From the IMG/VR virus record IMGVR_UViG_3300020196_001824, positions 1-53,597 of that record: a DNA stretch of 53,597 nt. One strand, written 5' to 3'. This stretch comes from a virus. Of this stretch, positions 17,171 to 23,957 are shown piece by piece. The notes below the pieces were generated by a model that saw only the letters and a program-made list of their open reading frames with translations, made no database searches and was not told the origin of the DNA. Within the stretch, counting starts at the first letter, position 1, and the number at the start of each line of letters is the position of its first letter. The translations under genes were made by a program, and so were the position numbers.

Positions 17171-17959
17171 CTATTGCGGTAAGGACAATTTTTTATTTCG
17201 TATTGAACTTTTGATATTAAAAAGTTTTTCGATAAATCCATTTCTTCTTAATAATTTGAAGGTTAAATTTTCATAGGAATATTCACCTCCTTTTTCTAAT
17301 CCTGATTGTCTGAATTTTTTTAGCTTGTCTTTTAGGGTTTTTATTTCTTTTGAAACATCTCGACCTTTATTGTTTAAATCTTCTAAACGTTCTACTTCTT
17401 TTGCGTATTCCTCGGATTTTTCTAAAATTTTCTTCTCATCGATTTCAAAAGCTGATTCAAATTTTTTAGGTTCAATAACCCAATCATTATTCAAAACCGA
17501 GTAAACACCTGTTGCAAAATACTTGTCATCCACGTCTTGAACATACATCTCCACTTCATATCCTTTAATTTTAATATCGGTGGTCTCGTTCCACAATCTT
17601 CGTTTTACATCAAAAAATTCTTGTACGATTTGGTGATAAACAACTAAATCTTTAGACTCTGATTCATCAAATTCGTCATAATCAATTAATATGTGGATAT
17701 CAACGTCTGAATATTCAGACCAATTATAGTTTGCTAATGAACCAATAAAAATAATATCATAGATGAAAAAATTAACCCCAACAAAGTCGATAAATTCTTC
17801 TGTTATTTCTAACATTTTTTTTCGAACTTCTGAATTTAAAACAGATTTACCATTATTAATATCAAAGATATCGTTAGGCAATGAATCCTTTGGAACAAAA
17901 GATTTTACAATCTCTTTGTTCTTTTCCATGTCTTCAATTATTTCGTCAATTACACTCAT
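17171..17959 (-). CDS. Nucleotidyltransferase-fold protein, 262 aa
   Basis: Pol-beta-type nucleotidyltransferase signature FIGSLANYNWSEYSDVDIHI (residues about 71-90): GS, then Asp-x-Asp metal ligands. A third acid is likely in GYEVEMYVQD (about residue 130). The C-terminal half is a lysine/glutamate helix (ERLEDLNNKGRDVSKEIKTL). Similar proteins occur in other large phages, but their substrate is unknown to me; RNA, protein or small-molecule nucleotidylation are all possible. It overlaps the KTSC gene by 4 nt. Confidence 0.7.
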   Translation of the reverse strand: MSVIDEIIEDMEKNKEIVKSFVPKDSLPNDIFDINNGKSVLNSEVRKKMLEITEEFIDFVGVNFFIYDIIFIGSLANYNWSEYSDVDIHILIDYDEFDESESKDLVVYHQIVQEFFDVKRRLWNETTDIKIKGYEVEMYVQDVDDKYFATGVYSVLNNDWVIEPKKFESAFEIDEKKILEKSEEYAKEVERLEDLNNKGRDVSKEIKTLKDKLKKFRQSGLEKGGEYSYENLTFKLLRRNGFIEKLFNIKSSIRNKKLSLPQ

Positions 17960-18201
17960 TTGATTTTTTTATATTTATACGTTCTCGATATATTCGAATT
18001 AAAAAATTTACCTTGAGATTCTGATTTTTTAAAATTTTCAAAAATCTCTAGTGGCACATTTTCATATTCATAAATAGAACCATTATTAAATTCAATCGAT
18101 AAATGGTTTTCAGATGAATTATAAATCGCTCGATTCAGATTTGATGATGAAACCACAACCTCTGTAATGTTACCTTCTGTTTTTTCTAAAATAATTGACA
18201 T
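17956..18201 (-). CDS. KTSC-domain protein, 81 aa
   Basis: Small single-domain protein matching the KTSC family pattern: SSNLNRAIYNSSENHLSIEF, then NGSIYEYENVPLEIFENF and SQGKFFNSNI. The family is widespread in phages and bacteria and sometimes fused to nucleic-acid enzymes; its activity is not established. It heads a two-gene operon with the nucleotidyltransferase. Confidence 0.75.
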   Translation of the reverse strand: MSIILEKTEGNITEVVVSSSNLNRAIYNSSENHLSIEFNNGSIYEYENVPLEIFENFKKSESQGKFFNSNISRTYKYKKIK

Positions 18202-18229
18202 AATTTTTTTTTTAGATATTAGTATACAT

Positions 18230-18237
18230 AATAAATA
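18230..18237 (-). promoter_or_regulatory. Late-type promoter box TATTTATT, KTSC/nucleotidyltransferase operon
   Basis: Minus-strand TATTTATT, 28 nt upstream of the ATG at 18201. Confidence 0.45.
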
Positions 18238-18242
18238 TCAAA

Positions 18243-18264
18243 TAAAAAACCCCTTGTAGGGGTG
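18243..18264 (-). terminator. Hairpin terminator in the divergent gap before the Clp gene
   Basis: Minus strand: ACCCCT-ACA-AGGGGT followed by TTTTTTATT. No minus-strand gene lies upstream of it, so it may stop antisense transcription coming from the Clp side. On the plus strand the T-tract follows after GTCA. Confidence 0.6.
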
Positions 18265-18325
18265 TCATTTTTTATTTATGTTTGTGGAAACAGGTATTCC
18301 TAAAAACAACTTCTCGGAGTCAACA

Positions 18326-18357
18326 TTTGTTTTTACGGGATTCTTTTTGTATACTTA
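18326..18357 (+). promoter_or_regulatory. Host-type promoter of the ClpC-like gene
   Basis: TTTG at 18326-18329, 20-nt spacer, TATACTTA at 18350-18357, 16 nt before the ATG. It fits the Bacteroidetes TTTG/TAnnTTTG architecture with mismatches in the -7 box. Confidence 0.5.
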
Positions 18358-18373
18358 AAGAAAATTATTTCGT

Positions 18374-20392
18374 ATGTCAGTAGATTTTTTCGAAGAAGGA
18401 AACACAACCAACCCAAAGAAAACAAGAAAGGGTTCAACCACCCCTATCCTTGATAACTTTTCAAGGGATTTAAACAAAATGGTAGAAGAGGGTAAAATTG
18501 ACCCAATAATTGGGAGAGATGGTGAGGTTAAAAGAATTGCACAGATATTATCTAGAAAAAAGAAAAACAACGTAGTGATAATTGGTGACGCGGGTGTGGG
18601 TAAATCGGCTTTAGTTGAGAAACTCGCTCAGATGATTGTAAAAGGAGATTGTCCATCAAATCTTTTAGACAAACGAGTTGTATCATTAGATTTAACATCT
18701 TTGGTGGCTGGTACAAAATACAGAGGTCAGTTTGAAGAACGTATTAAAGCAGTTCTAAACGAAATACAGAATGAACCTAATGTAATTGTGTTTATTGATG
18801 AAATACACACAATGGTTGGTGCTGGCAACGCTAGCGGGTCAATGGACGCCGCTAATATTATGAAACCCGCATTAGCTCGAGGAGAAATTCAATGTATTGG
18901 GGCGACAACATTTGATGAATTTAAAAAACACATCGAGAAAGATGGTGCATTAGTTAGAAGATTTCAAAAAATAATTTTGAAAGAACCAAGTAAGGAAGAA
19001 ACAGTTCAAATTTTAAAAAATTTAAAAGATTCATATCAAAATTTTCACAAAGTATTTTATGAACCGGAGGTTTTTGAAACTATCGTGAATTTGTCATCAA
19101 GATTTATCACAGACCGTCAGTTTCCCGATAAAGCAATTGACGTGATGGATGAATTGGGTTCAGAAAAAAAAATAAATACCAAAATTCCTGAGATTATTGA
19201 AAAACTAAAAAAGGAATCTGATGATTTAAAAAATAGGAAGATAGAAGTTGTAAAAAGTCAAAACTATGAACAAGCGGCTAAATTAAGAGATGAAGAAAGA
19301 AAATTACTGAGTAAATTAAATGATGAAAAAAAGAAGTGGTTAGACAAACAAAAAGACAATAAAACACCCGTAACGGTTGCAGATGTATATGAAATGATTT
19401 CACAAATTACAGGTGTACCTCTCTCTAAGATTGATGATACAGAGACCGCAAATCTTTTGAACTTAGAAGAAAAATTAAAATCTAAAGTAATTGGTCAAGA
19501 CGAGGCTATTTCAATAATTTCCAAATCAATTAGAAGAAATAGGGTTGGTATTAAAGATACAAATAAACCAATAGGTTCTTTTATATTTTTAGGTTCAACT
19601 GGTGTTGGTAAAACATATCTCGCAAAATCGATTGCTGAACTACTTTTCGGAGACTCCGAAAAAGTAATTCGTGTTGATATGAGTGAATACATGGAAAAAC
19701 ACAACGTGGCAAAATTAATTGGTTCACCTCCAGGTTATGTTGGTTATGATGAAGGAGGCCAACTTACTGAGAAGATTAAAAATAATCCATTTTCTGTGGT
19801 ATTGTTCGATGAGGTTGAAAAAGCACACAAAGACGTTTTCAATATCTTACTTCAAATTTTGGATGAAGGACATTTAACCGATTCGTTTGGAAGAAAAGTA
19901 AACTTTACAAACACTATAGTAATCATGACATCCAATATTGGTGCAAAAAAAGTATCTGAATTTGGTAAGGGTGTTGGTTTTAGTTCATCATCTTCAGAAT
20001 CACAAAACTTTGAGGTTAAAAAATCAATCGTTCAAAAATCATTAAAACAACACTTTAACCCTGAGTTTTTGAATCGAGTAGACGACATAATCAGTTTTAA
20101 TTCGTTAGATAAAGATGTAATTAAAAAGATTATTGAAATTGAATTAAATAAGTTGTCTGTTAGATTAAAAGAAAAAAATTATAAAGTTTCTTTTGATAAG
20201 ACAATTGTGGAGAGAATATCGGAACTTAATATTCAAGAAGATTTTGGTGCAAGACCAGTTAAAAGAATCATCCAAAATATGTGTGAAGATTATTTAAGTG
20301 ATTCAATCTTAAAAGGCGAAATTAAGGAGAATGATTCCATTAATTTAAAATTTAAAGACGGTGAAATAAAAATTTTTAAAAAAAGGGTGTAA
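18374..20392 (+). CDS. ClpC/ClpA-like AAA+ unfoldase lacking the N-domain, 672 aa
   Basis: Two complete AAA+ modules: D1 with Walker A GDAGVGKS (about residues 72-79) and Walker B VIVFIDEIH; a short middle region with a UVR-like NYEQAAKLRDEER; D2 with GSTGVGKT, VVLFDEVEKAH and GARPVKR at the end. The roughly 150-residue Clp_N adaptor domain of ClpA/ClpC is absent; the protein starts 25 residues before D1. The D2 loop SEFGKGVGFSSS carries VGF, the position and sequence of the ClpP-docking tripeptide in ClpC. It probably pairs with host ClpP, since no clpP is seen here. Host-type promoter, so probably expressed early. Confidence 0.9.
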   Translation: MSVDFFEEGNTTNPKKTRKGSTTPILDNFSRDLNKMVEEGKIDPIIGRDGEVKRIAQILSRKKKNNVVIIGDAGVGKSALVEKLAQMIVKGDCPSNLLDKRVVSLDLTSLVAGTKYRGQFEERIKAVLNEIQNEPNVIVFIDEIHTMVGAGNASGSMDAANIMKPALARGEIQCIGATTFDEFKKHIEKDGALVRRFQKIILKEPSKEETVQILKNLKDSYQNFHKVFYEPEVFETIVNLSSRFITDRQFPDKAIDVMDELGSEKKINTKIPEIIEKLKKESDDLKNRKIEVVKSQNYEQAAKLRDEERKLLSKLNDEKKKWLDKQKDNKTPVTVADVYEMISQITGVPLSKIDDTETANLLNLEEKLKSKVIGQDEAISIISKSIRRNRVGIKDTNKPIGSFIFLGSTGVGKTYLAKSIAELLFGDSEKVIRVDMSEYMEKHNVAKLIGSPPGYVGYDEGGQLTEKIKNNPFSVVLFDEVEKAHKDVFNILLQILDEGHLTDSFGRKVNFTNTIVIMTSNIGAKKVSEFGKGVGFSSSSSESQNFEVKKSIVQKSLKQHFNPEFLNRVDDIISFNSLDKDVIKKIIEIELNKLSVRLKEKNYKVSFDKTIVERISELNIQEDFGARPVKRIIQNMCEDYLSDSILKGEIKENDSINLKFKDGEIKIFKKRV

Positions 20393-20420
20393 ATATTCAT
20401 ACTTTTTAAAAAAACATATA

Positions 20421-20428
20421 TATTTATA
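20421..20428 (+). promoter_or_regulatory. Late-type box TATTTATA before a small structured RNA
   Basis: Plus-strand TATTTATA just before the conserved RNA element at 20432-20536. Confidence 0.4.
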
Positions 20429-20431
20429 TTC

Positions 20432-20536
20432 ACACAGGATATCTTTGCCGATTTCCTTTCGTTTTATAGTCTGTGGTGTTGAAACCACAAAATGACCACA
20501 AACCCCCGACTCTCTGTTGGGGGTTTTTATTTTTTT
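20432..20536 (+). ncRNA. Candidate small structured RNA ending in a terminator
   Basis: About 105 nt between the Clp gene and the RNA-repair operon with no open frame. It folds as CACAG/CTGTG closing around an AGGA/TCCT hairpin, then GTGGT/ACCAC, then the terminator ACCCCC/GGGGGT with a T-tract at 20524-20536. Two blocks, CTTTGCCGA (20443) and CCTTTCGTTTTATAGTCT (20455), recur at 31215 and 31238. It could be an independent small RNA or the structured 3' UTR of the Clp transcript. Confidence 0.45.
20501..20536 (+). terminator. Rho-independent terminator downstream of the Clp gene/small RNA
   Basis: ACCCCC-gactctctgtt-GGGGGT followed by TTTTATTTTTTT. Confidence 0.85.
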
Positions 20537-20566
20537 GGTATTCTAAAAATTATTATTTATATTTGC
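20534..20566 (+). promoter_or_regulatory. Host-type promoter of the RNA-repair operon
   Basis: TTTG at 20534-20537, 21-nt spacer, perfect TATATTTG at 20559-20566, 17 nt before the ATG at 20584. A TATTTATA octamer at 20554-20561 overlaps the -7 box, so this site might also serve late transcription. Confidence 0.6.
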
Positions 20567-20583
20567 GATAAATCTATTTTACC

Positions 20584-20997
20584 ATGGAATATACAAAAGA
20601 TTTGATATTAGTTAGGGGTTTACCCGGCTCGGGTAAATCCACTTTAGGTGAGGTCATTCTTTATACCCCAAATAATCCAATGAAACCATTGTCGGCGGAT
20701 GATTTCTTTACAGACAAGGAAGGTAACTACAATTTTGACCCAATAAAATTAAGGGAAGCTCATAACGACTGCCAACAAAGGTGTGCAAATTTGATGATGA
20801 ATAGCGTCGTAAGAGTTGTTGTGTCAAATACGTTTACCCAAGAATGGGAAATGGAACCATATTTTGAAATGGCGAAAAGATACGGATATCGAATTCACAC
20901 TATTGTTGTTGAAAACAGACACGGTGGTGAAAATGTCCACGGAGTACCCTCTGACAAATTAGAGATTATGAAAAATCGTTTTGAAGTAAAACTCTGA
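20584..20997 (+). CDS. P-loop polynucleotide kinase-like protein, 137 aa
   Basis: Single P-loop kinase domain of the AAA_33/N4BP2/Pnkp-kinase type: Walker A RGLPGSGKSTL (residues about 10-20), SADDFF with the acid expected for the 5'-OH site, and VVVSNTFTQEWEMEPY as the lid/strand region. It lacks the phosphatase domain of T4 Pnkp, so it would only phosphorylate 5'-OH ends. The following gene is an Rnl1-type RNA ligase, whose coding frame appears to begin at or over this stop. Together they would heal and seal cleaved RNAs such as tRNAs cut by host anticodon nucleases. Confidence 0.8.
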   Translation: MEYTKDLILVRGLPGSGKSTLGEVILYTPNNPMKPLSADDFFTDKEGNYNFDPIKLREAHNDCQQRCANLMMNSVVRVVVSNTFTQEWEMEPYFEMAKRYGYRIHTIVVENRHGGENVHGVPSDKLEIMKNRFEVKL

Positions 20998-21029
20998 TAG
21001 TTAGGTTACAAAAATACCATGAGGATGGT

Positions 21030-22076
21030 TTGTTAATAAAACAAACTCACCCCACAAAAGATTTGTGCATATGGAATTATACCCCAAGAGTACAATACGA
21101 ATCTTTGTGGGACGATATTACTATGCAATGTCGTGGACTCGTTACCAATTCAAAAGGCGATGTAATTGCAGAACCGTTTGGTAAGTTCTTTAACTATGAG
21201 GAAGTTATTGATAAGGACTTAATTCCATGGGACAGTGAATATGTTCACATTCAAGATAAAATGGATGGTTCTCTTGGTATTCTATTCTTTTACGATGGGG
21301 AATGGATTATGTCAACAAGAGGTTCATTTACTTCTGAACAGTCTATCCGTGGTTTTGAAATTTTAAAATCAAAATACAATTTAAATAATTTTGTAAAAGA
21401 GGTTACATACCTATGTGAAATTATTTATCCTGAGAATAGAATTGTTGTAAATTATAATTGTGAAAAAATCACATTCCTTTCTGTAACAACCCCTGAAGGT
21501 GAATTGAACTGGTACACCGCATGTGCAATTTTTAATTCATCAGGTATTTTGGAAGAAGACGTTGTTGGAAGCACAATGGTAACTTTCAATAAAGAAACAT
21601 TTGACACATATAAGAAACTTAATACATCAAACAGTGAAGGTTTTGTTGTAAGATTTTACCCATCAAATTTTAGAATGAAAATTAAATTTGAGGAGTATGT
21701 TCGATTACATAAAATTTTAACCAATGTGTCAAGTAGAGATATTTGGGAATACCTTAAAGAAGATAAATCATTTGATGAGTTACTTGAAAAAGTACCTGAT
21801 GAGTTTAACAGTTGGGTGAAAGAAACTGTTAAAGATTTTGTGGTTCGTTATGAAAATATTGAGAAGGAATATCAATGGATATTCAATAAAATACGAAACA
21901 CTTATTTTGAGGCACATCAAAAAGAATGTAACCGACGCGAGTTTGCTGAATTAGCAAAAAGATATAAGCACCCATCAATATTATTTAATATGTTGGACGG
22001 TAAAGAATATAAAAGTATAATATGGAAAATATTATACCCACCATATACAAAACCATTTAAAAAAGATGAAATATAA
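21030..22076 (+). CDS. RNA ligase, T4 Rnl1-like, at least 348 aa
   Basis: ATP-dependent RNA ligase. Nucleotidyltransferase motif I is QDKMDGSLGI (Lys about 82); motif Ia STRGSF; motif III-like LCEIIYPENRIVVNY; motif IV EGFVVRFY; motif V MKIKFEEYVRLH. A helical C-terminal domain follows, as in tRNA-repair ligases. The first recognisable start is TTG at 21030, but the frame is open and protein-like back to about 20994 (IVRLQKYHEDG). No ATG or GTG occurs there; a CTG at 20994 would overlap the kinase stop as CTGA, like the ATGA overlaps elsewhere in this genome. The true start is therefore uncertain. Confidence 0.9.
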   Translation: MLIKQTHPTKDLCIWNYTPRVQYESLWDDITMQCRGLVTNSKGDVIAEPFGKFFNYEEVIDKDLIPWDSEYVHIQDKMDGSLGILFFYDGEWIMSTRGSFTSEQSIRGFEILKSKYNLNNFVKEVTYLCEIIYPENRIVVNYNCEKITFLSVTTPEGELNWYTACAIFNSSGILEEDVVGSTMVTFNKETFDTYKKLNTSNSEGFVVRFYPSNFRMKIKFEEYVRLHKILTNVSSRDIWEYLKEDKSFDELLEKVPDEFNSWVKETVKDFVVRYENIEKEYQWIFNKIRNTYFEAHQKECNRREFAELAKRYKHPSILFNMLDGKEYKSIIWKILYPPYTKPFKKDEI

Positions 22077-22116
22077 AATTTACTTAGATGATGTAAGAAC
22101 CCCCGTTGATAAATAA
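22066..22116 (+). pseudogene. 5' end of the cyclic-phosphate receiver-like gene, closed by an in-frame TAA
   Basis: ATG at 22066, overlapping the ligase stop by 11 nt, encodes MKYKIYLDDVRTPVDK and then TAA at 22114-22116, after which the same frame continues NWVVVRSYDEL into the next feature. LDDVRTP is the first conserved block of the family, so this is the genuine N-terminus separated by one stop codon. Confidence 0.7.
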
Positions 22117-22125
22117 AATTGGGTA

Positions 22126-22476
22126 GTGGTTCGTTCCTATGATGAATTGGTTCAAAAGATAACCGAGATTGGTTTAGATAATGTTGAGTTGATTTCTTTA
22201 GACCACGACTTGGGTGATAGCGCAATGAAAGAATGGTTACACGGTGTAGTTAAAAACTACGAAATCAACTACGACAATATCACCGAGAAAACAGGTATGG
22301 ACTGTACCAAATGGTTAGTTAATCAGTGGTTGGATGGAAAACCTGTTGTTGATGTGGTTGTACATTCAGCCAACGCGGTTGGGAGTGCTAATATGATGGG
22401 GTACATCAATAATTATAGACATATCCACAGATTACCCCAAAACTGTGTGAGAGTTCAGTGGGACCATACGGTTTAA
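22126..22476 (+). CDS. Cyclic-phosphate processing receiver-like protein, downstream part, 116 aa
   Basis: Counted from a GTG that is really an internal Val codon of the full gene beginning at 22066. Receiver-fold features: VVVRSYDELVQ, ISLDHDLGD (acid pocket), TGMDCTKWLV and VVHSANAVGSANM. In the literature this receiver variant is predicted to act on 2',3'-cyclic phosphate RNA ends and is often found beside RNA ligases and kinases, exactly as here. The first strand (LDDVRTP) lies upstream of an in-frame TAA, so the gene is either nonsense-mutated, read through, or split. GTG initiation would lose the first strand and an acidic pair. Confidence 0.7.
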   Translation: MVRSYDELVQKITEIGLDNVELISLDHDLGDSAMKEWLHGVVKNYEINYDNITEKTGMDCTKWLVNQWLDGKPVVDVVVHSANAVGSANMMGYINNYRHIHRLPQNCVRVQWDHTV

Positions 22477-22499
22477 ACTTTTTTTAAACAATTTATTCA

Positions 22500-22507
22500 T
22501 TTATTTG
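22500..22507 (+). promoter_or_regulatory. Host-type -7 box (one mismatch) before the 114-aa gene
   Basis: TTTATTTG, one mismatch to TAnnTTTG. The expected transcription start falls close to the first base of the hairpin at 22513. Confidence 0.35.
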
Positions 22508-22512
22508 TATAG

Positions 22513-22559
22513 GTCGATTTTTTTGGTCAAATTTGTGATGAACCAAAAATTAAATCGAC
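22513..22559 (+). promoter_or_regulatory. Leader hairpin ending at the start codon
   Basis: GTCGATTT/AAATCGAC (8 bp) plus TTTTGGT/ACCAAAA (7 bp) with a 3-nt bulge and a loop of about 14 nt. The stem ends at the base just before ATG 22560, so it could block ribosome access or bind the gene product. There is no T-tract, so it is not a terminator. Confidence 0.5.
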
Positions 22560-22904
22560 ATGCCACCAAAACTACCTAAAAAACCAAACGATACCGTAAT
22601 CAAAAAGTTAATACTCCAACAGGACTATAATAGCTTTGGTGATTTTTACAATGTTAACAAAGAACTAATTTATCTGACGTTAGTCAACCTCTTTAAAAGT
22701 CTTAAAAGAAAAGATAAAAACAATGTAATTTTAGTGTTAGGCGCTAAGATAAATGGTTTACAATGGGAAACTGAGTTAAAATTTAAAAGAAAAGAATCAA
22801 TTGTTTTAGTAAGGGATATTCTACCATTCTTTGAAGGTAACGAAGATTATGAAACTTGTGCTGAAATAACCGATACGTACAATAAAATACTTCAGATTCA
22901 ATAA
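22560..22904 (+). CDS. Uncharacterised basic protein, 114 aa
   Basis: No family recognised. It begins MPPKLPKKPND, has a helical middle (LIYLTLVNLFKSLKRKDKNN) and two strands (VILVLGAKI, SIVLVRDILPF). It is preceded by a long leader hairpin that ends at the start codon. It follows the RNA-repair operon but has its own promoter-like box. A translation-controlled early protein is possible; no function can be assigned. Confidence 0.5.
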   Translation: MPPKLPKKPNDTVIKKLILQQDYNSFGDFYNVNKELIYLTLVNLFKSLKRKDKNNVILVLGAKINGLQWETELKFKRKESIVLVRDILPFFEGNEDYETCAEITDTYNKILQIQ

Positions 22905-22958
22905 TAAGATGATGATTGATTGATATCACCTAAACGGGTTATATCACTCCGTAATCAC

Positions 22959-23213
22959 TTACTCAGATACTGAGTCGTCTGATTTCTTTTTATGTGAGAA
23001 CTTGTCTACAGTATCTGCACCCATTCCAATTGCAGTAATAACCATAACTGCGTTTACTAATTCTTCAGATGGTTTAATGTCACCATGAGAAAAAGAATTT
23101 ACAGCCATGGTACCACAAAGGAATAATGCGCCTAATAGAGCAATTACCGGTTTGATTGAAGTTGACCCTCTTTCATCTTTGAATAGGTCAATAATCCATT
23201 TTTTAAAGTTCAT
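22959..23213 (-). CDS. Small two-TM membrane protein, holin-like, 84 aa
   Basis: N-terminal amphipathic basic stretch (MNFKKWIIDLFKDERGS), TM1 PVIALLGALFLCGTMAVNSF (about residues 22-41), a short loop with HGDIKPS, TM2 ELVNAVMVITAIGMGADTV (about 51-69), then a charged tail KKKSDD. This layout fits class II holins, and a TATTTATA late box lies 37 nt upstream. No endolysin is adjacent, so a lysis role is only inferred; other small phage membrane proteins look alike. Confidence 0.5.
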   Translation of the reverse strand: MNFKKWIIDLFKDERGSTSIKPVIALLGALFLCGTMAVNSFSHGDIKPSEELVNAVMVITAIGMGADTVDKFSHKKKSDDSVSE

Positions 23214-23250
23214 AGTTGTAATTTAGTTTAGTTTTATTTATTTGGTTTAC

Positions 23251-23258
23251 TATAAATA
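23251..23258 (-). promoter_or_regulatory. Late-type promoter box TATTTATA, holin-like gene
   Basis: Minus-strand TATTTATA, 37 nt upstream of the ATG at 23213. Confidence 0.5.
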
Positions 23259-23348
23259 CCTCGGCAATGAAGATTGTTATATATATTTTTTTAAACATTT
23301 TGAAATATGAAATTTACTTGTTATAATTTATAATAAAAGTTAACAGAT

Positions 23349-23434
23349 GAATAAGAAGCGAAGTTGGTCGATTACATCTGACTTGAAATTAGGTGTACTA
23401 CAAAGTATCGTAGGTTCAAATTCTACTCTCTCCG
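23349..23434 (+). tRNA. tRNA-Ser(TGA)-like gene with a decayed acceptor stem
   Basis: Type II tRNA pattern: D-loop AGTTGGTCGA, anticodon arm TCTGA-CTTGAAA-TTAGG giving anticodon TGA, long variable arm TACT-ACAA-AGTA, and a perfect T arm GTAGG-TTCAAAT-TCTAC. The 3' acceptor strand TCTCTCC plus discriminator G fits Ser, but the 5' strand GAATAAG pairs at only about four of seven positions (A-C and U-C mismatches). CCA is not encoded. Either a pseudo-tRNA or one needing unusual repair; a weak TTTG-N19-TATAATTT lies upstream at 23299. Confidence 0.5.
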
Positions 23435-23491
23435 ACACAGATGAAAGCGTGGTTCGATTTCCTATAGGGATACAACTAAAAAAGACAAAAT

Positions 23492-23734
23492 ATGTTAGAA
23501 AAAATTTTAGAACAATATGCAGATGAGGAAATTTTAATAGCGGATGGATTTGATTCCGCGGTATTAGGAATTGATGAAAACTCTATGAGATTGATTTACT
23601 CGGTTGAAAAGTGTTTAAAGATTCTCATGGACCAAGGTATGGACATGACTGAAGCGGTTGAATATTTTGATTTTAACGTGTCAGGTTCATACATGGGAGA
23701 GAAGACACCAATATGGTGTGATGATTTATTTTAA
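23492..23734 (+). CDS. Conserved phage protein, 80 aa
   Basis: Short acidic protein with ADGFDSAVLGIDENSMRLIY, a helical middle (SVEKCLKILMDQGMDMTEAV) and the end FNVSGSYMGEKTPIWCDD. I recognise this as a conserved hypothetical of large phages, without known function. It lies between the tRNA-Ser-like gene and a host-type promoter, in the early region. Confidence 0.65.
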   Translation: MLEKILEQYADEEILIADGFDSAVLGIDENSMRLIYSVEKCLKILMDQGMDMTEAVEYFDFNVSGSYMGEKTPIWCDDLF

Positions 23735-23746
23735 AAAAACTTTTTG

Positions 23747-23754
23747 TATATTTG
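23747..23754 (+). promoter_or_regulatory. Host-type -7 box TATATTTG before a microprotein gene
   Basis: Perfect TAnnTTTG match, with TTTA at 23725-23728 as a weak -33 at 18 nt. The predicted start is about 23760. Confidence 0.55.
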
Positions 23755-23771
23755 TATATACTTATTAAACA

Positions 23772-23873
23772 ATGATGAACTTGGTACACATACAACAAAC
23801 GTCAAACAACCCGCTAAGTGGTAATGGGAGAGGTTTGTATTTAAGTAACCCAAGTTCGGATTTTAAGTTGTAA
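23772..23873 (+). CDS. Candidate 33-aa microprotein
   Basis: Double ATG at 23772/23775 opens a frame MMNLVHIQQTSNNPLSGNGR followed by GLYLSNPSSDFKL and TAA. It has its own promoter box 17 nt upstream and a strong terminator 33 nt downstream, so a transcript of about 175 nt exists mainly to carry this frame or to act as RNA. The RNA can also pair ACAAAC with GTTTGT. No homologue recognised. The alternative is a noncoding small RNA. Confidence 0.4.
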   Translation: MMNLVHIQQTSNNPLSGNGRGLYLSNPSSDFKL

Positions 23874-23905
23874 GTTATACTGAGAGTAAACTCTAACTAA
23901 TTGAA

Positions 23906-23940
23906 CCCGAACTTTTATTTTTGAAGTTCGGGTTTTTTAT
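23906..23940 (+). terminator. Rho-independent terminator after the microprotein gene
   Basis: CCCGAACTT/AAGTTCGGG (9 bp) followed by TTTTTTATTTT. Confidence 0.9.
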
Positions 23941-23957
23941 TTTAAGTCTTTTTTTTG

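Noticed and set aside
18278-18358. 26-codon frame before the Clp gene
   Set aside because: Overlaps the host-type promoter of the Clp gene and has no conserved-looking sequence.
20432-20500. Self-cleaving ribozyme (hammerhead) in the conserved RNA element
   Set aside because: The complement has CGAAA but no CTGATGA core on either strand.
22066-22476. Alternative genetic code with TAA as sense codon
   Set aside because: TAA ends many genes here at the expected places, so a general reassignment is not supported.
23435-23485. Second tRNA-like T-loop GTTCGATT after the Ser-like tRNA
   Set aside because: No matching stem or anticodon arm; only a short TCC/GGA hairpin remains.
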